From an uncultured Oscillospiraceae bacterium (GTDB lineage: Bacteria; Bacillota; Clostridia; Oscillospirales; Acutalibacteraceae): DNA of 64,000 nucleotides. The position numbers and the translations under genes are program-made. Shown one piece after another: positions 42,640 to 51,100 of the stretch (its first letter is position 1; each line of letters opens with the position of its first letter). The notes under the pieces are model-generated. The model was not told where the DNA came from, did not search any database, and saw only the letters and a program-made list of their open reading frames with translations. The stretch is from the NCBI GenBank assembly GCA_900540865.1, contig UQHH01000003.1, forward strand, positions 1-64,000, read 5' to 3'.

Positions 42640-42965
42640 AGCTTGATTTTAATAGCATGGAAGAAACCCGCATCCAGAATTTCCGCGGCGGCGAAAAGGA
42701 AACCATAGCGAAAATGTTTACAGACGAGCACAACCGCATTATGCTCGGTCGCCTTGTACCCGGCGCTTCCATCGGGATGCACACGCACGATATGGGCAGC
42801 GAAATCGTCTATATCTTAAGCGGGAACGGCAAGGCGGTTTATGACTGCGGACAAGAAACGCTCACGGCGGGCGACTGCCACTATTGCCCTAAGGGGCACA
42901 GCCACAGCCTGATAAACGACGGCAGTGAAGACCTCGTTTTCTTTGCGGTCATACCGCAGCAGTAA
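42636..42965 (+). CDS. Single-domain cupin protein
   Basis: A 109-residue cupin. Motif 1 contains HTHDMGSEIVYILSG (His 48, His 50, Glu 54) and motif 2 has CPKGHSHSLIN, so the metal site is complete. Such small cupins isomerise or epimerise sugars, degrade oxidised metabolites, or simply bind ligands. It is translationally coupled to the oxidoreductase, which suggests that the two share a pathway. Its ATG overlaps the oxidoreductase's last codons; it is followed 21 bases later by tgt. Confidence 0.88.
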   Translation: MKLDFNSMEETRIQNFRGGEKETIAKMFTDEHNRIMLGRLVPGASIGMHTHDMGSEIVYILSGNGKAVYDCGQETLTAGDCHYCPKGHSHSLINDGSEDLVFFAVIPQQ

Positions 42966-42986
42966 TAAAAAATAAGGAAGTAACGT

Positions 42987-44117
42987 ATGTTTACAATTTT
43001 AAAAGAAGACGACCGCGCGCGCCGCGCGCAGTTCAAGACGGTACACGGCACGGTACAGACGCCCGCGTTCATGAACGTAGCGACCTGCGGCGCAATCAAG
43101 GGTGCGGTGTCCGCGCTAGACTTAAAGGACTTGAAATGCCAGGTGCAGCTCTGCAACACGTACCACCTCCACCTGCGCCCAGGCGACGAAACCGTCAAAA
43201 AGCTCGGCGGGCTGCACGAGTTTACGCGCTGGGACGGGCCGATTTTGACAGACAGCGGCGGGTTCCAGGTGTTTTCTCTTGCGAAGCTCCGTAACATTAA
43301 GGAGGAGGGCGTGTACTTTTCCTCCCATATCGACGGGCATAAAATCTTTATGGGTCCGGAGGAAAGCATGCGTATCCAGTCGAACCTCGGCTCCACCATT
43401 GCCATGGCGTTCGACGAGTGCGTAGAGAACCCCGCCCCGTATGACTATACCAAGCGTTCCTCTGAGCGGACGACACGGTGGCTTGTACGCTGTAAGGAAG
43501 AGATGGCGCGCCTCAATGCCCAAGAGGACACCATCAACAGGAACCAGCTTCTCTTTGGAATTAACCAGGGCGGTATTTATGACGATTTGCGCATTGAGCA
43601 CATGAAGCAGATACGCGAGCTCGACCTGCCCGGCTACGCGGTCGGCGGCCTTGCGGTCGGCGAGCCCGCGGAAACGATGTACCATATTTTAGAGGAGCTG
43701 AACCCTTACCTGCCTTCTGACAGGCCGCGCTACCTGATGGGCGTGGGAACGCCCGTCAACATCATTGAGGGCGTGTACCGCGGCATCGATTTGTTCGACT
43801 GCGTTATGCCCAGCCGAAACGCGCGCCACGGCCACCTGTTTACCTGGCAGGGCTGCCGCAATTTGATGAACGCTAAATATGAGCTTGACACACGCCCTAT
43901 CGACGAGCAATGTGATTGCCCCGTCTGCCAAAGCTTTTCACGCGCGTACCTGCGCCATCTGTTCAAAAGCGGGGAAATGCTCGGTATGCGCCTTGCGGTC
44001 ATGCACAACCTGTATTTTTATAACACACTCGCCGCAAAAATCAGGCAGGCGCTCGACGAAGGAACCTTCGGCAGCTTCCGCCGTACCTATTCGGAAATAC
44101 TTGGGAAAAGAATCTGA
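42987..44117 (+). CDS. tgt: tRNA-guanine transglycosylase
   Basis: Swaps guanine 34 for preQ1 in GUN-anticodon tRNAs. The 376-residue protein has LTDSGGFQVFSL with the catalytic Asp, GGLAVGEP, the second catalytic Asp in IDLFDCVMPSRNARHG, and the zinc cysteines in CDCPVCQ plus the later His. AAGGAAG precedes the ATG. QueA acts downstream of Tgt, and both are in one operon. Confidence 0.97.
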   Translation: MFTILKEDDRARRAQFKTVHGTVQTPAFMNVATCGAIKGAVSALDLKDLKCQVQLCNTYHLHLRPGDETVKKLGGLHEFTRWDGPILTDSGGFQVFSLAKLRNIKEEGVYFSSHIDGHKIFMGPEESMRIQSNLGSTIAMAFDECVENPAPYDYTKRSSERTTRWLVRCKEEMARLNAQEDTINRNQLLFGINQGGIYDDLRIEHMKQIRELDLPGYAVGGLAVGEPAETMYHILEELNPYLPSDRPRYLMGVGTPVNIIEGVYRGIDLFDCVMPSRNARHGHLFTWQGCRNLMNAKYELDTRPIDEQCDCPVCQSFSRAYLRHLFKSGEMLGMRLAVMHNLYFYNTLAAKIRQALDEGTFGSFRRTYSEILGKRI

Positions 44118-44127
44118 CAGATTTTGC

Positions 44128-44155
44128 TTGCAAGTGGGCATAATTATGTTATAAT
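44128..44155 (+). promoter_or_regulatory. Promoter of yajC
   Basis: TTGCAA and TATAAT with a 16-base spacer and an extended -10 (TGTTATAAT). A short AGCGCT/AGCGCT hairpin follows in the leader. Confidence 0.7.
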
Positions 44156-44206
44156 GTTAAAAGCCAGCGCTTTGAGCGCTTATTTACGAGAGGAATGATA
44201 ATTTAA

Positions 44207-44674
44207 ATGAAGAAAAGAATAGCTTTGACCATCTCAGCCATCGCGTTTTTGATGGTGACGCTTTGCTCCTGTATGCCCACAACGGCGGGCGGCTCCGGTG
44301 GTGACGCTGCCGGAATGGGCGGCGGTTCCATGTGGATGATGATTCTTATTTATGTTGCGATTTTCGCGGCGATTTACTTCTTTATGATTCGCCCGCAGTC
44401 CAAGCGCAAAAAGCAGGAACAGGCCATGCGCAACAACCTTGAAATCGGCGATGAGATTACGACCATCGGCGGCATCATGGGCAGGGTCATCAGCATTAAG
44501 GAAGAAACGGACTCCATCGTAATCGAAACAGCGGCTGACCGCAATAAAATCCAGCTCAAGCGCTGGGCAATTTCCACAGTCGATACCATTAAGGACGAGC
44601 CGGCTGACGATAAGGCGGCTAAGTCCGAGGGCGGCGGCTTCTTTAAGAGAAAGAAGAAGGACGACGAGGAATAA
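44207..44674 (+). CDS. yajC: YajC, Sec translocon accessory protein, with a lipobox-like start
   Basis: Membrane protein linked to SecDF. The core is a single transmembrane segment (WMMILIYVAIFAAIYFFMI) followed by RPQSKRKKQEQ and the family's EIGDEITTIGGIMGRV domain. At 155 residues it is longer than E. coli YajC. Unusually, the N-terminus looks like a lipoprotein signal (MKKRIALTISAIAFLMVTL then CSC), giving a Gly-rich linker before the membrane helix; two hydrophobic segments are thus predicted. The C-terminus is very charged. A terminator follows. Confidence 0.92.
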   Translation: MKKRIALTISAIAFLMVTLCSCMPTTAGGSGGDAAGMGGGSMWMMILIYVAIFAAIYFFMIRPQSKRKKQEQAMRNNLEIGDEITTIGGIMGRVISIKEETDSIVIETAADRNKIQLKRWAISTVDTIKDEPADDKAAKSEGGGFFKRKKKDDEE

Positions 44675-44710
44675 TCCCGATTTTTCGCGTATAATCCCTT
44701 TTCGTTTTGC

Positions 44711-44750
44711 ATACCTATGGAATGAGAAATCCTTCCATAGGTATTTTTTT
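44711..44750 (+). terminator. Terminator of yajC
   Basis: ATACCTATGGAA and TTCCATAGGTAT pair perfectly around 10 bases and are followed by seven T. Confidence 0.95.
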
Positions 44751-44793
44751 ATGCCTTTTGGAGCGGTAAACAAGACAGAACGGGGGCCTTGCT

Positions 44794-45192
44794 GTGAAGG
44801 GCAAAGAAAATAGTATGAACAAGGGCGTAAAGGCGGTTATGTTCGGCGTGGTTGGGGGGCTTGTCATCTGTACCGCTCTGCTGCTGATTGCCTCGTTCGC
44901 GCTTGCCCAGATGAAAAGCGTACCGGGAAGCGCAGTAGGAACCATCACGATGGTATTCGGGGCGCTCGGGGCGCTTGCGGGCGGTTATATCGCGGTGCGC
45001 ATCGCGCGGTGCCGCGGTATGATGTACGGTATTCTAACGGGGCTTGTGCTCTTTCTCGTCGTCGTCATTGTCGGCGTATGCAGCTCAAGTGAGAGTGTGA
45101 CAATCGCGACAGTCATAAAGGGAATTGCCATGCTTTTGTCGGGCGCTATCGGCGGCATCGTCGCCGTCAACAAAAAACAGAGGGTCAGATAA
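44794..45192 (+). CDS. TIGR04086-type small membrane protein
   Basis: About 132 residues with four hydrophobic segments (VVGGLVICTALLLIASFAL, GALGALAGGYIAVRI, TGLVLFLVVVIVGV, GIAMLLSGAIGGIVAV), the profile of the TIGR04086 family, whose genes often lie beside yajC and the SCIFF peptide maturation genes in Clostridia. I could not find a SCIFF peptide gene in this window. Start is GTG 44794 or ATG 44815; neither ribosome site is strong. Function unknown. Confidence 0.75.
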   Translation: MKGKENSMNKGVKAVMFGVVGGLVICTALLLIASFALAQMKSVPGSAVGTITMVFGALGALAGGYIAVRIARCRGMMYGILTGLVLFLVVVIVGVCSSSESVTIATVIKGIAMLLSGAIGGIVAVNKKQRVR

Positions 45193-45195
45193 GCG

Positions 45196-45225
45196 AAAGC
45201 CTCCGGACGATATTCCGGAGGCTTT
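45196..45225 (+). terminator. Terminator of the TIGR04086-type gene
   Basis: AAAGCCTCCGGA and TCCGGAGGCTTT pair perfectly around 6 bases, followed by TTC. Confidence 0.85.
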
Positions 45226-45245
45226 TCATTTTCAATATTTAGTGC

Positions 45246-45280
45246 ACAATAAAAGGGCTTCAAGCCAGAAGCCCCTTTTT
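45246..45280 (-). terminator. Terminator of the DMT transporter gene
   Basis: AAAAGGGCTTC pairs with GAAGCCCCTTTT (one bulge) with T-runs on both sides, so it may serve both strands. Confidence 0.8.
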
Positions 45281-45295
45281 ATATTTTATATTGGC

Positions 45296-46225
45296 CTATA
45301 CGTCGCCCGAAAGGCCGTCCGCTACGCCCAGCAGTGCAATACCAACCATAACGAGCAGGATGATGAGATACTGCTTCTTCGCAAGCTTTTCCTTGAGGAA
45401 AAGGCGCGAAAGAAGTACAGAAAACACGCAGTAGGACGAAATCATGGGAGCCGCGACGATAGCGTTGTCCGCGATTGCGAACACATAGAAAAACTGTCCC
45501 GCCGTTTCGCACAAAGCGCCCGCGCCCTTGACGCGCTCGTTCCAGATATTGAATTTTTGTTTCCTGATGAAAACCAGATAAATAAACGCGCCGATTGCGC
45601 AAAGCAGGAAAGTAAATTCATAAGAGATGTTGGCCTGGTCTTCCGACAGCCAGTTGTCGAGCACAAGCGCGTCGCCGAACGTGCCGAGGCCGTCGATAAT
45701 ACAGTATAATATCGGCAGTAAAATCGCGATAAAGCTGATTTGGTATTTCTTGTCGATGACGACCTTCCGCCTGAGGCGTTCCTTTTCGTCCATATGGCGT
45801 TCGTAAAGGGAAAGCAGCAGGATACCGCCAAGTATGCAGATAACCGCCACAACCTGCAGGACGGTAATCGTCTGCCCCAGAATAAAGAAGCAGAGCAAAA
45901 CCGTTACGGCGCCGGAGGAATTGCAGATAGGTGAAGAAACGGAAAGCTCCATATACCGAAGCCCCGCGTATCCGATGGTCATAGATAATATGTACATAAA
46001 CGAGACGGGCAGGTATTTGAGCATATTGATTGGCTCATAGATAAAGCCCGGCTCTGTGTTCGTCTTATAAATGGTATAAATAATCGCGTGGACGCCCATG
46101 ACGAGGCCGACCATAATGACCATGCGCCAGTGGCTGTACTTGTCCTTTGGGTTGGTGCCCATTTTGGAAAACAGGTCGGAGCCGCCCCAGGCAAGCGCCG
46201 TAATCAGGGAAAAAATAAACCACAT
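45296..46225 (-). CDS. EamA/DMT-family transporter
   Basis: Membrane transporter of about 309 residues with ten hydrophobic segments in two EamA halves (WFIFSLITALAWGGSDLFSK opens the first; LLPILYCIIDGLGTFGDALV opens the second). The GWGG/AWGGSD and final LLVMVGIALLG helices match drug/metabolite transporters. The frame opens at TTG 46243, but GAGGAG fits ATG 46225 better. Substrate unknown; it stands alone between a promoter and a terminator. Confidence 0.88.
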   Translation of the reverse strand: MWFIFSLITALAWGGSDLFSKMGTNPKDKYSHWRMVIMVGLVMGVHAIIYTIYKTNTEPGFIYEPINMLKYLPVSFMYILSMTIGYAGLRYMELSVSSPICNSSGAVTVLLCFFILGQTITVLQVVAVICILGGILLLSLYERHMDEKERLRRKVVIDKKYQISFIAILLPILYCIIDGLGTFGDALVLDNWLSEDQANISYEFTFLLCAIGAFIYLVFIRKQKFNIWNERVKGAGALCETAGQFFYVFAIADNAIVAAPMISSYCVFSVLLSRLFLKEKLAKKQYLIILLVMVGIALLGVADGLSGDV

Positions 46226-46258
46226 ATTTACATAACTCCTCAAACAAAATCAGGTGCC

Positions 46259-46287
46259 ATTATATCATAAAGCGCCTTTTAGAACAA
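46259..46287 (-). promoter_or_regulatory. Promoter of the DMT transporter gene
   Basis: TTGTTC and TATAAT with a 17-base spacer, extended -10 (TGATATAAT). Confidence 0.7.
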
Positions 46288-46347
46288 GTTTTTTCAATAC
46301 GTTTTTCGACTATTTTTACCAAATATGAATATTCAAATCTGTCCAGA

Positions 46348-46380
46348 TAAAAACAGGGAGGAGCCGGAGCCCCCTCCCTG
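46348..46380 (-). terminator. Terminator of the alpha-amylase gene
   Basis: CAGGGAGG pairs with CCTCCCTG, inner bases partly paired, followed by TTTTTAT on the minus strand. Confidence 0.85.
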
Positions 46381-46391
46381 TTTACCATGCA

Positions 46392-47873
46392 TCAGTAAAT
46401 TACGGCAATCTGGCCCGCCCCTACAGTACCGGAAAGCTTTCCACCGGATACTGTGAATTCCGTATCCGTAAGCTTTTCCTTGTAGGAGCCGTCCGCAAGC
46501 ACCGAAGGAATATCCTTGAGTGCCGCGTCCTTGTCGCTTACGTTTACGATGACAGCGCCCTTGTCACCGCGCTCTATCAAAACGAGCTCTTCGTTATCCA
46601 TCGGGTTTGAAAGCGTTTCATCGAGCCCCGCCATCACGTTGCGGAAACGGTTGACAGCGGCTACCTCTTTATCCTTGAACAAATCGCTGCCCTTTTTGCC
46701 GATTTCATTGTTGCCCCACTGGTCGTCCAAGCTGGCGCCCGCGGGACGGCTGAAGAACAGCGGCGTGCCGCCGCTTCTTGCGGCAATCAGCGCCCAGGCC
46801 CATTTGACGTCCTGCTCGTCGAGCTGCGCCCAGGAGCCGTCGTTGCAGTAGTTATCGTGTGATTCCACCCATGTTACAAGCTTGCTTTCATCCACATCGC
46901 TTGCCGCATAGTTCGACCAGTTTACAATTTCAAGCGATTTGTTGATGATTGCGCTGCGCACCTGTCCGCCGTAGGAGGACGCCGTCACGCTCATAATTTT
47001 AGAATAATCCTTGATGCGGTCCGAGCCGCCCTGCAAAATTTCGCCGTACTGGAACTGCGCGCCGTTGTCAAGGACGACGCTCCAGAAGTCGCTCGCATAG
47101 GATTTGTCGTCGTCAGGAAGCTCAATATGCTTTGCCGCGTCATAGCGGAAGCCGGAAGCGCCCGCCTCGATACAGGACTTCAGGTATTTCAGAATGTATT
47201 GCTGAACGTCCTTATCCTGCGTATTGAGGTCAATAAGGCTGAGCAGATTGCCCTGTGTCGCCTCTTCCCTGTCGTTATAATTGCTGACGCTGCCGTTTTG
47301 ATGGAACGGTTCGTCCGACAGATTCAGCACGTTTTCAGAGATTGCGTTAAAATCGCTCGTCATATGGTTCACGACCGCGTCGACAATGATTTTAATGCCG
47401 TATTTGTCCGCCTCGGCGCACATCTCTTTAAATTCCTCTTCCGTGCCAAGCTGGTAGTTGCCGATAACGTAATCGGTTGGCTGGTAATGAAAATACCATT
47501 TCCCCTTGTTTGCGCTGCCGTCCTTGTCCTGCAGCTGCATGCCGCCGTTGTCGCCGACCTTGCATTCGTTGATTGGCGACGTCTGAATGGAGGTATAGCC
47601 CGCCTGCGCGATATCCTTCATATTTTCCTTTATGGTATTGAACGACCAGCACCACGCATGCAGTATCGCACCGTGCTCAATGTCATAGGCGAGCTCATAT
47701 TCACCCTGCGTAGCGAGCTGTTTGCCGGACTGAGGCTGCGTTTCTTCCTCTGACGCCGTACTGTTCTGTGCGGATGATGCCTTAGAAGCTCCGGGTCCGT
47801 CGTTTGAGGTACACGCCGTCACAGTGAACAGCAGCGCGCACGCAAGAAGCACGGCCAATAGTCTTTTTTTCAT
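46392..47873 (-). CDS. Lipoprotein alpha-amylase, GH13
   Basis: Surface-anchored starch hydrolase. The signal peptide ends in lipobox VTAC (Cys 21), then a Ser/Glu-rich linker. The GH13 barrel starts near residue 65 (GAILHAWCWSFNTI). Catalytic residues: Asp 245 in GFRYDAAKH, Glu 278 in YGEIL and Asp 340 in VESHDN; VDAVVNH is region I. A short C-terminal beta domain follows (TVGAGQIAVIY). ATG 47873 is used (an ATG at 47882 is also possible). No CBM or dockerin is attached. It probably trims maltodextrins made by the neighbouring pullulanase. Confidence 0.93.
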   Translation of the reverse strand: MKKRLLAVLLACALLFTVTACTSNDGPGASKASSAQNSTASEEETQPQSGKQLATQGEYELAYDIEHGAILHAWCWSFNTIKENMKDIAQAGYTSIQTSPINECKVGDNGGMQLQDKDGSANKGKWYFHYQPTDYVIGNYQLGTEEEFKEMCAEADKYGIKIIVDAVVNHMTSDFNAISENVLNLSDEPFHQNGSVSNYNDREEATQGNLLSLIDLNTQDKDVQQYILKYLKSCIEAGASGFRYDAAKHIELPDDDKSYASDFWSVVLDNGAQFQYGEILQGGSDRIKDYSKIMSVTASSYGGQVRSAIINKSLEIVNWSNYAASDVDESKLVTWVESHDNYCNDGSWAQLDEQDVKWAWALIAARSGGTPLFFSRPAGASLDDQWGNNEIGKKGSDLFKDKEVAAVNRFRNVMAGLDETLSNPMDNEELVLIERGDKGAVIVNVSDKDAALKDIPSVLADGSYKEKLTDTEFTVSGGKLSGTVGAGQIAVIY

Positions 47874-47910
47874 ATGGTACATTCCTTTCCGGTTTGGTTG
47901 TTCTTTGAAA

Positions 47911-47920
47911 GAAAGCTTTC
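47911..47920. promoter_or_regulatory. Short palindrome at the amylase start site
   Basis: GAAAGCTTTC lies at about +2 to +12 of the amylase transcript. It is too divergent from the cre consensus to call CcpA control (three mismatches). A LacI/MalR-type site is possible. Confidence 0.3.
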
Positions 47921-47928
47921 AGTGCCTA

Positions 47929-47957
47929 AGTATAGCAACAAACCGGAAAATCGTAAA
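47929..47957 (-). promoter_or_regulatory. Promoter of the alpha-amylase gene
   Basis: TTTACG and TATACT on the minus strand with a 17-base spacer. Confidence 0.78.
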
Positions 47958-48055
47958 GGAAAACAAACCAAACATGAGAAAGTTTGGCGTATTCCATAAA
48001 TTAGGAGACATCAATTATTCAAGATAAACAAAACATGGTCCAGCAGGCAAACGGT

Positions 48056-48091
48056 AAAAAGACTCCCCGCGATAACGCAGGGAGTCTTTTT
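48056..48091 (-). terminator. Terminator of the pullulanase gene
   Basis: GACTCCC and GGGAGTC, extended by GCG/CGC and flanked by A5/T5, form a strong stem just after the stop codon. Confidence 0.92.
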
Positions 48092-48102
48092 ATTATAGAA
48101 AA

Positions 48103-51100
48103 TCAGACGATAAACGAGGGGTCGAACTCATATGTGCCAAATCCATAATGGCCCTGTTCGTTCTGTACCGATTTATCGCAGTAATAGCCCAGGCTGTCGG
48201 AAGCGCCGGACAGCGGAATATCCTGTGTCTGCTGGCCATTGCCGTTGTTGAATATAATTTTGTCATATTCACTCAGGTCAATGGTCATAGAATAGATATC
48301 TTCTCCATAGCTGTTTTTGCCGATAGAGGTAAGCTGTTCGCCGGGCCACTCCTGATTTTTGTTCTCGTCAGCTTCACGCCACGCATACGCATAAACGCTT
48401 TCCCACCACACCCCGTTGGAGAAATAGAGCGTGACGACCTGGCTTTCCGGATTGGTCGGCTGCGGGTCTGTCGGCTGGGGGTCGGTAGGCTGCGGCTGTG
48501 TGGGCTGCGGGTCTGTCGGCTGAGGCGCAGTAGGAGGCTGTGTCGGGTCTGTTGTAGGTACGTCTCCAAAAATTTTGCCGATTTCAAAGTTAGTGGGCAT
48601 TTTTGCAAGATATTTCTGAACTTCGAGGATATCGACCAAATCGATTTGACCGTTGCGGTCTACGTCGCCGACAAAAATCTGCCTGTCAGTCAGGCGGATT
48701 TTCGCCGCGAGATAGTTCTGCATAACCAAAACATCCGCGAGGGAAATCGTCCAGTCGCTGTTGATATCGCCGAGCATATAGCTTTCTCCGGGATCCGTGG
48801 GCTTCGTATCCGGGTCGGTTGGCTTCGTGTCGGGATCAGTCGGTTTTGTATCAGGGTTGGTCGGAGGCTCGGTACCGTCGTTGTAAACATAAACGACGTT
48901 CTTTGTGCCTACGCCCCAGTTGCCTTCAGGCGCGCCCATGATGAGTACCGGCTCGCCCGCTCCGGCGAGGCCCTGTGTGGTATAGGAATCGGAGGTTGTT
49001 ACCTTCTTGCCTTCGATTACCTTATCGTCCGCAAGCTTTTTGCCTGACTGGTTGATGTAGCTGACGACAACCTTTGTGTTAAAGGAGGTGCCGCCGTCCT
49101 TGACCCAGACCTCGCCCGTCGCGTCATAGCCGGGGGCGTTCTGTCCGGGCTCCTGCTGCGTGCCGGAGGCCTTGCCGTCTGTAAACATCAGCTTTGCCTG
49201 CGGTACGTCAACTTCCGGATAAGTGAACCAGCCTGCTCCCATGGAGGAATCGGCTGTCATCTTCGTTCCGGGCCATGCGCCTGTCAGCAATTCAAGGCCG
49301 GTGGAATCGTCATACGCATAGATATAAGGGTTCGCCCAGCCATTGCCGTTGTAATAGTGTACCTTGAGCTTATCATACGCGGTCGCCTTGTATGTATAGG
49401 TGACCGTCGTGTCTGCGGAAATCGCGCCGAACGCGTTGTTCGGGAACTTCGCCGTATCGAGCTCATAGCCTGCGATTGTCTCATGCTGCTCGCTGTAGGA
49501 AACACCCTGCTTTAGCTTCTGCGTCTTGGCCTGCATGAGGTCCTTGCCCGTGCCGTCGACGTACTTGACCGTCAGCGTGTAGCTCGGGACGGAGTCGGGC
49601 GTATAGTAATAGGTGACTGTTACGTTATCCGTAACGGTACCGCTCGTAACACCCTCAGTATTTACGAGGTTGTAGTCGAACAGGAGGTCGCTGTCCGGCT
49701 GTGTTCTGTAAGTTGTGCCGACCTCATAGTCGGAGGTAATTGTCTTCAAGACCTCGCCTGTTTTCTGGTTGACGTGCTTGACCGTTACGGTCTTGTAGCT
49801 CGTCTCCGGAATCGTAACCTTTGCAAAGCTTGCCGCGTCGACCAGGACCATGGCGGACCGTGCGGGAACGCTGACTGTAGAGCCGGTCGTACCTAGGCTC
49901 TTGGTGCCTGCCTGCGTGCCGTTTGCAACGATTACCCAGCTTGAGGGAAGCGCAGCGCCGCTCTGCACCTTGAGGGTGAGGGATTTCGCGGAGGTCGTGT
50001 TGTTTGTAAGTACTGCTACCGTACCCCATTCCTTCGCGGCGTTTGCCGTTTTATTCTGGATGGTGTAGCCGATGGCGCTGCCGTTCTCGACAAAATAGGT
50101 CGTGTTGCCGGAGGCCGTCGTCGGGTCGCGGAAGGGGGAATAATTCGCCCTGATTTTCATCAGGCCCTTATAGTATTCGACTAAATCGCTGTAGCTCTTC
50201 ACCCTTGTCCAGTCGATCTGGTTTACGCTGTCGGGCGCATTATAGCTGTTGTGGTCGCCATGCTTCGTCCTTGCAAACTCTTCGCCCGCCAGATAGAACG
50301 GGATACCCTGAGAGGTCAGGACAATCGCGGCGGACAGCCTGTTCTGTGAAAGGACGGAGTTAGCCGTCGTATCATAATTCGAAAGGCTGTTGGATTTTAA
50401 GATTTTATCCCAAAGTGTCAGGTTATCATGCGCCGAGTTGTATGTGACGCACTGGGAGGGCTGGCGCGACCATTTGCCAAAGGTAGTGCTTGCACCGCCC
50501 ATCATGCCGGCCTTAATCGCGTTCGTATCGGTCGCGATTCCCTGGATATATCCCTTTGTGGCGTCGTCCGTGCCGCCCTTGAGGGCGTTCCTGATTTTGT
50601 CGCTGAACATACTGACGCGCTCGCTTACCTTGGAAGCATTGTCCATAATGCACGCGTCGGAGCTTGCGATACCATTGGTAGCCCAGTCGGCCATCCACGG
50701 CTCGCCGTAAACGATGATACGCTGGTCGATCTTGTCAAGCTCAGACCTTATCTGGTTCATCGTCGTAACGTCGTGGCAGCCCATCAGGTCGAAACGGAAG
50801 CCGTCAATGTGGTACTCCTCCGCCCAGTATTTGACGGAATCGAGCATAAATTTGCGATACATCGTTTTGTCGGACGCCGTTACGTTACCGCAGCCGGAGC
50901 TGTTTAAGAACGTGCTGCCGTTCATTCTGTAATAGTAGCCTGGAACGGTCTTCTCAAAGCTGGAGGCCGTGGAGTAGGTATGGTTATAAACGACGTCCAT
51001 AATGACGCCGATACCCCTGTCGTGCAGAGCCTGAACCATCTGCTTGAATTCCTTGATTCTGACCTCGCCGTTATACGGGTCCGTAGAATAAGAGCCTTCC

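Noticed and set aside
44675..45300. SCIFF ribosomal peptide gene near yajC and TIGR04086
   Set aside because: No Cys-rich 45-residue frame with a ribosome site was found in the gaps, although the neighbourhood often contains one.
47911..47920. CcpA cre site at the amylase promoter
   Set aside because: Three mismatches to the cre consensus; only a short palindrome remains.
48148..49047. 299-codon plus-strand frame opposite the pullulanase
   Set aside because: Shadow of the strongly biased pullulanase gene; no start signals or family resemblance.
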